Positions 1 to 4,660 of a stretch of DNA of 5,585 nt are shown here, piece by piece. Source of the stretch: Mycoplasmatota bacterium (GTDB taxonomy: Bacteria; Bacillota_I; Bacilli_A; RF39; UBA660); the NCBI GenBank assembly GCA_012512795.1, contig JAAZDL010000173.1, forward strand, positions 1-5,585. The letters run 5' to 3'. Position 1 is the first letter of the stretch. Each line of letters opens with the position of its first letter. The translations under genes and the position numbers were made by a program. The notes under the pieces are model-generated. The model was not told the origin of the DNA, made no database searches, and saw only the letters and a program-made list of their open reading frames with translations.

Positions 1-380
1 AAATACATCTTTTCACATAATTCTAATAACTTTTCATTATTATTAATTAAATCAAGACTATCTTCATCAATACTATAAATTTTATCATCAAGGATTCTTA
101 AAAATCCTAATATTGAATCAATAAATATTAAATAATCTTTTGACATCTCTTTTTTTAAATCAATAAATATTTGTTTATAAACAATATTAATAGCTCTGTA
201 TCCTGTGAAATAATTATTAACTGTTGTTTTATTAATATCATTAATATTAAAAATCAAGGAAAAAAACTCCATTTGAAGAGCCGCTTCTTTACTTTTAGCA
301 ATACTTTTAAGTAAATTAAAAATATTGCCAAGAGATAAATAATTATCATTTTCATTCATCTTAATATAATTTTTTTTCAT
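1..380 (-). CDS. Partial protein of unknown function (N-terminal ~126 residues)
   Basis: An open minus-strand frame runs from an ATG at 380-378 to the left edge without a stop, so the C-terminus is missing. The protein begins MKKNYIKMNENDNYLSLG, and a second in-frame ATG lies at 359-357. The visible part is helical and charged, with no signal peptide or membrane segment. It contains the motif TTVNNYFTGYRAIN near residues 53-66, followed by YKQIFIDLKK. I have an impression of similar N-termini in low-GC Firmicutes proteins that carry TPR or Sel1-like repeats further on, but this is recollection and the repeat region would lie outside the window. No good Shine-Dalgarno precedes either ATG. A TATAAT at 392-387 sits only 7 bases upstream of the first ATG, so either the mRNA is leaderless or the ATG at 359 is used. 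The gene is divergent from the transporter at 473. Function not recognised. Confidence 0.75.
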   Translation of the reverse strand, partial: MKKNYIKMNENDNYLSLGNIFNLLKSIAKSKEAALQMEFFSLIFNINDINKTTVNNYFTGYRAINIVYKQIFIDLKKEMSKDYLIFIDSILGFLRILDDKIYSIDEDSLDLINNNEKLLELCEKMY

Positions 381-386
381 ATTTCA

Positions 387-415
387 ATTATATCACATGT
401 GGACTAATGTGGATT
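387..415 (-). promoter_or_regulatory. Promoter of the leftward gene
   Basis: A perfect TATAAT reads on the minus strand at 392-387. With a 17-base spacer the -35 would be AATCCA at 415-410, a poor match to TTGACA that lies inside the tandem repeat at 397-416. Transcription would start at about position 380, on or next to the first ATG. The weak -35 together with a strong -10 fits a promoter that depends on a bound activator, but this is inference. Confidence 0.5.
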
Positions 416-416
416 A
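397..416. repeat. Tandem 10-bp repeat, operator-like
   Basis: Two adjacent direct copies, ATGTGGACTA (397-406) and ATGTGGATTA (407-416), differ at one base. Their 10-bp period is about one helical turn, so both copies face the same side of the DNA. An 8-bp palindrome CACATGTG (394-401) overlaps the first copy. The repeat sits where the -35 elements of both divergent promoters should be. It could be a regulator site controlling both genes. The second copy contains TGTGGATTA, one mismatch from the complement of a DnaA box, but no other origin signs are nearby. Confidence 0.5.
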
Positions 417-431
417 AATAGTATAGAAATA

Positions 432-466
432 TATAATTATTAATATATAATTTATTATAAAAGGAG
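432..466 (+). promoter_or_regulatory. Promoter -10 boxes and ribosome binding site of the transporter gene
   Basis: Two TATAAT hexamers are present at 432-437 and 446-451. Neither has a good TTGACA at the right distance. For the first, the -35 position (409-414) lies in the tandem repeat at 397-416. AAGGAG at 461-466 lies 6 bases before the ATG at 473 and is a strong Shine-Dalgarno that fixes the start. Confidence 0.55.
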
Positions 467-472
467 AAAAAC

Positions 473-1708
473 ATGAAAAAAATTGTTAAAAATTATATGT
501 CGTCTATTGTTTTACTTGCCTCACTTATTATAGGTGGGATTCTTGGTTTTATATTTAAAGAAAAGATTTTGATATTAAAACCACTTGGAGATTTATTTAT
601 TAATCTGTTATTAGTTATAATTGTGCCTTTGATATTTTTAAGTATTACTACATCTATAGGAAAAATGAAAAAACCACAAAGATTAAGAAATATATTATTA
701 TCAATTATTATGGTATTTATTGTTACTTCAGTAATTAGTGTAGTTATTGGAATGATTAGCACAAGAATAAACTTAGTAGGTAGTATTGATAGTAAAAATA
801 TAGTTAATAACTTAGATCTGTCAATTGAAGAAGAAACTACTCAATTAAATATACTTGAACAAACAGTTAAAGCAGTTAGTGTTAATAATTTCTACCATTT
901 ATTTAATAACGAGAACATGATTGCTTTAATTATATTTTCAATTATAATAGGAATTTCAATTAATTTAACAAAAGATAAAGGAAATAAATTTTTAGAATTA
1001 TTAGAAAGTGCTAACTTTGTTGTTGAAAAGTATTTAAAAATAATAATGTATTATGCTCCGATTGGTTTAGGTGTATATTTCGGAGCACTTATTGCTACAT
1101 TTGGTAATGAGATAGCTGTTGGTTATGCAAAAACATTTATTATTTATATTGTTGCTTCCATAATAATATATTTTGGAGTTTATTCTCTATATGCATTTAT
1201 AGCAGCTGGAAAAAAAGGATTAATTGCATATTGGAAAAATATTCTTCCGCCTACAATAACTGCATTAGCAACTTGTTCTTCAGCAGTTAGTATGCCTGTT
1301 AATAATAAAAGCGTAAAAGAAATTGGAGTTTCTGATGATATAGCAGACTCAACCACATCGTTAGGAACTAGTTTTCATAAAGATGGTTCAACTCTAGGAA
1401 GTGTATTTAAAATTATGTTCTTAGTTTATTTATTTAATACTGATCCAAATATATTTATAGTTTTAGGTGTTGCTTTAGTAGCTACATTATTAGTATCTGC
1501 TGTGCCTATTGGTGGTGGCACCATTTCAGAATTATTTATTATAAATATGATGGGATTTCCTATTGCTGCATTACCAATACTAACTATAATCGCAACTATA
1601 ATAGACCCTCCAGCAACAGTATTAAACGTAACAGGTGATACAGCTAGTTCAATGTTAATATCAAGAATAGTCGATGGAAAAAAATGGTTAAAAACCAAAA
1701 CAAAATAA
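473..1708 (+). CDS. Dicarboxylate/amino acid:cation symporter (DAACS, SLC1-like family)
   Basis: A 411-residue secondary transporter of the inner membrane, about the usual length for bacterial GltP/GltPh relatives. Hydrophobic segments cover roughly residues 9-27, 41-60, 72-98, 148-164, 187-210 and 219-246, followed by the reentrant-loop and TM7-TM8 core. The HP1 serine motif appears as TCSSA (267-271), the HP2 tip as VPIGGGT (344-350), and the TM8 signature as NVTGD (385-389). By alignment in my head to GltPh, D378, T382, N385 and D389 match D394, T398, N401 and D405. A381 falls where Arg397 binds the acidic side chain of aspartate or glutamate, so a neutral substrate is more likely than an acidic one. 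The TM7 motif NMDGT reads HKDGS (302-306), which alters residues near the sodium sites. The start is set by AAGGAG at 461-466. The gene stands alone between a divergent gene and a terminator. The family call is secure; the substrate is unknown. Confidence 0.93.
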   Translation: MKKIVKNYMSSIVLLASLIIGGILGFIFKEKILILKPLGDLFINLLLVIIVPLIFLSITTSIGKMKKPQRLRNILLSIIMVFIVTSVISVVIGMISTRINLVGSIDSKNIVNNLDLSIEEETTQLNILEQTVKAVSVNNFYHLFNNENMIALIIFSIIIGISINLTKDKGNKFLELLESANFVVEKYLKIIMYYAPIGLGVYFGALIATFGNEIAVGYAKTFIIYIVASIIIYFGVYSLYAFIAAGKKGLIAYWKNILPPTITALATCSSAVSMPVNNKSVKEIGVSDDIADSTTSLGTSFHKDGSTLGSVFKIMFLVYLFNTDPNIFIVLGVALVATLLVSAVPIGGGTISELFIINMMGFPIAALPILTIIATIIDPPATVLNVTGDTASSMLISRIVDGKKWLKTKTK

Positions 1709-1730
1709 AACTGCCTACAGCAGTTTTTTA
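1707..1730 (+). terminator. Intrinsic terminator after the transporter
   Basis: A perfect 8-bp stem AAAACTGC (1707-1714) / GCAGTTTT (1720-1727) closes a 5-base loop, CTACA, and is followed by more T. It starts inside the stop codon (TAA at 1706-1708). Because the stem is flanked by A on the left and T on the right, it could also stop leftward transcription from the relic at 1827-2059. Confidence 0.88.
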
Positions 1731-1826
1731 TGTATTATTTTTTCTTTAAAACTTTAATATATTTAACAGATGTTTCTTTGCTAGAATTTTTTTATCTTTA
1801 TCAAAGTTGTTACTGTTTTACTAATT

Positions 1827-2059
1827 TTATTTTTCTTTTCTTCCTTTTAAAATTTGTTCCACTAATTCGCTAAAACCAAACTCTACATCTTTTGCAAATG
1901 TAAAAATATCTACTTGTCATAGCATTCATTAGAAAAATCTACTACTTCCTTCTCTCTATATTTAAATTCAATTTTATTTAAATCTTGAGTAACACGATAA
2001 TTTTCATAATCATTAACTTTATTCCTATATTTCAAATCTTCACCGCTTTCTTTTTTCTA
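1827..2059 (-). pseudogene. Decayed minus-strand coding relic, family not recognised
   Basis: Two protein-like minus-strand segments lie head to tail in different frames. The upstream one (2056 to 1910) encodes about 48 residues, including DLKYRNKVNDYENYR and EVVDFSNECYDK, then stops at TAG (1912-1910). The next, shifted by one frame, starts at about 1910 with DIFTFAKDVEFGFSELVEQ and ends at TAA (1829-1827) as ILKGRKEK. An in-frame TAG at 2059-2057 closes the left end of the first segment, and there is no ATG with a ribosome site. Amphipathic, charged protein-like composition across a frameshift suggests the C-terminal end of a dead gene. I cannot assign a family. It may be chance open frame in AT-rich DNA. 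Confidence 0.4.
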
Positions 2060-2300
2060 AAGTTTAAATAGCCTATATGTTAGACATAAATTGTTTTGTT
2101 TAAGTCACTTATAGATATAGTATAGAATGTATAATACTGAATATAAATATGGATATTTAAACCTAATTTTGGCTTTTTATTTCAAAACAATACAACATTT
2201 TTAATAAAAAAAACCAAATGTCTATGACTTTAACATACCATATGAAACAAATAATGTACTTTAAGTTTACATTTCTAAATTTTTTAAAATCAATTTAATA
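2060..2300. other. Gene-free AT-rich stretch
   Basis: No start codon with a ribosome site, no RNA gene and no strong hairpin is visible here. A TATAAT at 2130-2135 has no -35 partner and no gene to serve. Short homopolymer tracts (for example A7 near 2207-2213) are all that stands out. Confidence 0.4.
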
Positions 2301-2342
2301 TAGACTTATTAAGAAAAATGATATAATAGCATTGGAAGGAAG
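2301..2342 (+). promoter_or_regulatory. Extended -10 promoter and ribosome binding site for the 217-residue gene
   Basis: TGATATAAT at 2319-2327 is a perfect extended -10 (TGnTATAAT). A possible -35, TAGACT (2301-2306), matches four of six bases but with a short 15-base spacer; extended -10 promoters tolerate a weak -35. The start of transcription should be near 2334. AAGGAAG at 2336-2342 then lies almost at the 5' end of the mRNA and 7 bases before the TTG at 2350, giving a leader of about 16 bases. Confidence 0.65.
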
Positions 2343-2349
2343 TGTTGTA

Positions 2350-3003
2350 TTGAAAGAATTTTATAGAAACAAATCTTTAGATTATATTAATGATTCAGAT
2401 GAAGGATTATCTAAGGCATATTCATTAGAAGAAGAATTAGAGTTTGAGGCAAATAAGATTAATGCAATGCTAGATAAAATAAGATTTTTATCGGACGACG
2501 ATAGTTCAGTTAAGAAAACGAAAGAATCTGAGGCTGAAAAAAGACGTCTTGAGCTTTATGAAAGGTTAGACAAAGCTTTTAGGTATACTGGTGTTAAAGC
2601 AGAGACTCAAGTATCAAAAGATAAACAACAGACTATAAAAACTGAAACTACGAATACTACTGAAAATATCGAAAAAGAATCGAATCGTCAAGAACTTATT
2701 GAACAATTAAAAAAAGAAAAAATCATGTTAGATGAAACTAAAGATGCTAAACTAAGAGAAGCAGAATTTGTACAAATGCAAGGGTACCAAGAAACTCAAC
2801 CCGTGCAGCAAAACCAAGAAATAAGCAACGAAGAAGTCAGAAGTAAAATAATAGTGGGTATCATTCAACTAGAAAACCCTGACATTGATTTTAATTATGT
2901 ATTCTTGCCAGATGTAATGAAGCGCTTTGACGGAATGAGCATGCAAGAATTAGCTGAATATCGAGATAGTCTTATTGATCAACTTAAAGGAAGAGCAATG
3001 TAA
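2350..3003 (+). CDS. Charged coiled-coil protein of unknown function
   Basis: A 217-residue soluble protein with no membrane segment or signal peptide, not recognised as any family. An in-frame TTG exists at 2332, but it lies at or before the predicted transcript start and has no ribosome site, while the TTG at 2350 sits 7 bases after AAGGAAG; hence this start. In order: an acidic N-terminus with helical charged sequence (about 24-76), a Thr/Lys-rich low-complexity linker (about 84-108), a short coiled coil (about 110-140), a Gln-rich linker (about 141-158), and a compact-looking C-terminal segment (159-217) with IIVGIIQLENPDIDF and FLPDVMKRFDGM. The two-module-plus-linkers plan suits a scaffold, adaptor or DNA-associated accessory protein, but nothing shows which. 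It has its own promoter and terminator and looks monocistronic. Its base composition looks slightly less AT-rich than its surroundings. Confidence 0.8.
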   Translation: MKEFYRNKSLDYINDSDEGLSKAYSLEEELEFEANKINAMLDKIRFLSDDDSSVKKTKESEAEKRRLELYERLDKAFRYTGVKAETQVSKDKQQTIKTETTNTTENIEKESNRQELIEQLKKEKIMLDETKDAKLREAEFVQMQGYQETQPVQQNQEISNEEVRSKIIVGIIQLENPDIDFNYVFLPDVMKRFDGMSMQELAEYRDSLIDQLKGRAM

Positions 3004-3019
3004 TAATTTGCTTTTTTTT
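2991..3019 (+). terminator. Probable intrinsic terminator overlapping the stop codon
   Basis: AGCAA (2994-2998) pairs with TTGCT (3008-3012) around a 9-base loop that contains the TAA stop. The stem can extend outward by A-U and G-U pairs, and a run of T (3012-3019) follows. The core stem is only 5 bp, so the call is moderate. Confidence 0.5.
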
Positions 3020-3039
3020 ATTATTCTATAGTATCATCT

Positions 3040-3360
3040 GATGTTTTTTAAAAATTAGAAAGAATTTATTTAGTACATAAACGTGACTAGATATATAGAT
3101 TATTTTGTCTTTATTTATGGAAAGGATTATCTAACATAATATAAATAGAAAAATTAAAAGATAATAACAATATAAGCTATAAAAAAGGAGTTAAATGAAA
3201 TGAACAAAAATATAATAATATTTCACAGAATAGTTTCAAGGGCAAACCACATAAACGATAAATACTATTTTTGATAATTACTATAATGATAAAGAAGAAA
3301 AGTTAAGAAATAAGGGTAAAAGGCATTCCCATTTCATATATGCTTTCTTCAGATATAATT
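3040..3360 (-). pseudogene. Probable decayed remainder of the ADP-ribosylglycohydrolase gene
   Basis: This stretch has no intact gene. In the same frame as the truncated enzyme, past stops at 3363-3361, 3351-3349 and 3336-3334, codon 120 onward (3333 to 3268) reads NGNAFYPYFLTFLLYHY, in the place where DraG-like enzymes carry NGNGSLMRILP followed by a hydrophobic, tyrosine-rich helix. One frame away, 3232-3194 reads YSVKYYYIFVHFI, resembling the family's helix after its second histidine motif, and in that same frame 3091 onward reads SSHVYV, resembling SSGYVVDTL. Order and spacing are roughly right. The match is by eye on AT-rich DNA and each piece alone is weak. The family's DTDT metal motif near the C-terminus is not found. 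Confidence 0.4.
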
Positions 3361-3690
3361 TTATTTTAATAATGCTTTTTTTGCAGGAATTCCAAGATCA
3401 AATAGTTCATCAGTTGAAGTATGTTTAGCATTATTAATACAATCACAAAACTTATCAGTCATATTATTATAGTTAATACCTTTTGATTCTGCTATAGAGT
3501 CCATTATAGCAAGAACCATAGAAGTATCATCAGACCAATACCCTTCAGGTACATCATGACTACCATAACCAATCATTTTTGTTACAGGATGCTTTAATAG
3601 TTTTTCTCTTGAAACAACCTCAACAGGAACACCCATTGCATCACCAATAACAAAACCATATATTGAAGATTTAATAACGTCTTTATTCAT
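3361..3690 (-). pseudogene. ADP-ribosylglycohydrolase (DraG/ARH family), truncated after 109 residues
   Basis: The family removes ADP-ribose from proteins or nucleic acids with a two-metal site. The N-terminal third is clear: GDAMGVPVE (16-24), MIGYG (39-43), the first metal motif WSDDTSM (52-58), and FDLGIPAKKALLK (97-109) matching the family's FDIGxxTRxAL helix. Family members are about 250-350 residues long. This frame stops at TAA (3363-3361), so the NGNGSLMR segment, the second histidine motif and the C-terminal DTDT metal motif are absent from the open frame. It should not be active. Its start is supported by GAGG at 3700-3697, 6 bases upstream of the ATG at 3690-3688. It begins 12 bases after the stop of the gene at 3703-4119 and was surely cotranscribed with it. 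A sequencing error is possible but would have to explain several stops. Confidence 0.85.
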
Positions 3691-3702
3691 TTATTACCTC
3701 TA

Positions 3703-4119
3703 CTAATTAGATGAATAAGTTCCGGAAGTTCTTTTATATAATATTGCTTGATCGGTTTTCTCTATTATTTCAAAAATCCCAACAAAGTAATACCTTCCAT
3801 CTTTTTTCTTTTTTGCAAAAACAAGTCTATTAGTTTGATCCGTTATATCTGGTCTTTTATTATTAAAATAATATTCTTTAATAGTTTCTTCTCCTGGATA
3901 TATAAAATTTTTATGGTTAATGTGATCATTTTCCATCCAATTTGAATGAGCTAGAAACCAAACACTTATGCCTTCTTCAGCAGAATCTTTAGCATATAGA
4001 GGTCTACGCATTCCAAACTTTTCTATTTTAGATATGTCCCAACTAAAACTATTGCATCCTTCTATATAAATATTTTGAGCATTAGTTCCATAACTTCTTC
4101 CTTTAATTAATTCTTTCAT
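3703..4119 (-). CDS. Small soluble protein of unknown function, possible PUA-like C-terminus
   Basis: A complete 138-residue protein, not recognised as a named family. It starts at ATG 4119-4117, 7 bases after AAAGGAAG (4134-4127), and ends at TAG 3705-3703. Two blocks look conserved: WDISKIEKFGMRRPLYA (27-43) running on to VWFLAHSNW (53-61), and a C-terminal beta-rich stretch RLVFAKKKKDGRYYFVGIFE (98-117). The second block resembles the strand pair VYLFVRK...FTYFGIGRFE in the DUF3427 segment of the helicase upstream, and the small beta-barrels of PUA-like domains. This is pattern matching only. There is no signal peptide or membrane segment. It is the first gene of a two-gene unit with the ADP-ribosylglycohydrolase, so it may supply or regulate the substrate of that enzyme; with the partner broken, it may now be an orphan. 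Confidence 0.85.
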   Translation of the reverse strand: MKELIKGRSYGTNAQNIYIEGCNSFSWDISKIEKFGMRRPLYAKDSAEEGISVWFLAHSNWMENDHINHKNFIYPGEETIKEYYFNNKRPDITDQTNRLVFAKKKKDGRYYFVGIFEIIEKTDQAILYKRTSGTYSSN

Positions 4120-4167
4120 AATTTAACTTCCTTTCTTATTTTCTAATTTAAAAGGCGGCAAAACTTC

Positions 4168-4216
4168 TATCGATACCTTAAACATATAGTTGTCAATTAT
4201 TAAAACTAAATGTCAA
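4168..4216 (-). promoter_or_regulatory. Promoter-like region with two TTGACA hexamers 20 bp apart
   Basis: The 154-bp gap between the NUDIX gene and the 138-residue gene holds two perfect minus-strand TTGACA hexamers, at 4216-4211 and 4196-4191, each inside the longer repeat TWATTGACA. A good -10 is missing: the best after the proximal hexamer is TATCGA with a 15-base spacer (4175-4170). The pair could be a -35 plus an operator copy, or a tandem operator. No clear terminator follows the NUDIX stop, so read-through from the upstream operon is also possible. Confidence 0.4.
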
Positions 4217-4273
4217 TAAACCCTACTTAAAGTTCGACTAGATTATATATGGGGTACAAATTAGGATTATTAG

Positions 4274-4660
4274 TTATTTATTATTAACAATCTTATTTAC
4301 AAAATATATGTCAGCTGGCGCAAATTTATAATTGAAGAATTCATCAGGTGTTACCCAGACTATTTGCTCGTGTTCACGGACCTCATATGTATCACCAATC
4401 ATAGAACAATTTATTGCTATCAGTCTTATAGTTTTTTCTGGATATTTATAGATTTTTTCATCAAAACACTCATCAAACTTTATATCCATATTCAGCTCTT
4501 CTTTTATTTCTCTTACAATAGCTGCCTCTTGCGTTTCGCCATATTCAACTTTGCCACCCGGAAATTCCCATAAACCGCCTTGGGCTTTTTTTAAATTTCT
4601 TTGTGCTATTAATATTTTACCCTCTTTGTTTTTTATAATAGCTGCTACTACATTAATCAT
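4274..4660 (-). CDS. MutT-like NUDIX hydrolase
   Basis: A complete 128-residue NUDIX enzyme, the usual length for MutT-type pyrophosphohydrolases that clean (deoxy)nucleoside triphosphates such as 8-oxo-dGTP. The NUDIX box spans residues 36-58: G36-x5-E42-x7-REIKEELNM (50-58), with the catalytic E51, E54 and E55 present. Asn57 replaces the usual Gly before the last hydrophobic residue. WEFPGGKVEYGE (31-42) and EHEQIVWVTPDEFFNYKFAP (96-115) match the MutT-like subgroup. The ATG at 4660-4658 overlaps the end of the helicase gene by 8 bases, and its ribosome site AAGGTGA (4673-4667) lies inside that gene, so translation is likely coupled. Substrate is uncertain: beside a helicase and an ADP-ribose hydrolase, a modified nucleotide or ADP-ribose product is also conceivable. 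Confidence 0.93.
   Translation of the reverse strand: MINVVAAIIKNKEGKILIAQRNLKKAQGGLWEFPGGKVEYGETQEAAIVREIKEELNMDIKFDECFDEKIYKYPEKTIRLIAINCSMIGDTYEVREHEQIVWVTPDEFFNYKFAPADIYFVNKIVNNK

Noticed and set aside
407..416. DnaA-box-like TGTGGATTA, possibly marking an origin.
   Set aside because: It has one mismatch and its partner copy has two; there is no cluster of boxes, no dnaA/dnaN or rep gene, and no unwinding element arrangement. A local operator is simpler.
2402..3134. Exact 13-bp repeat AAGGATTATCTAA at 2402-2414 and 3122-3134.
   Set aside because: One such match is about what chance gives in a window this AT-rich; one copy lies inside a coding gene and the flanks do not match.
3185..3274. 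Plus-strand mini-gene: AAGGAG at 3185-3190, ATG at 3200, 24 codons to TGA at 3272-3274, with a further open stretch one frame over to about 3340; also a two-codon ATGAAATGA at 3195.
   Set aside because: The ribosome site is good, but the product is very short and unrecognised and needs a frameshift to extend. The opposite strand offers a family-consistent reading as the decayed ADP-ribosylglycohydrolase. Left as a weak alternative.
4225..4254. Possible terminator after the NUDIX gene using CCC near 4254-4251 and GGG near 4223-4221 (minus strand).
   Set aside because: Only 4 pairs can form across a long loop and no T-run follows directly.
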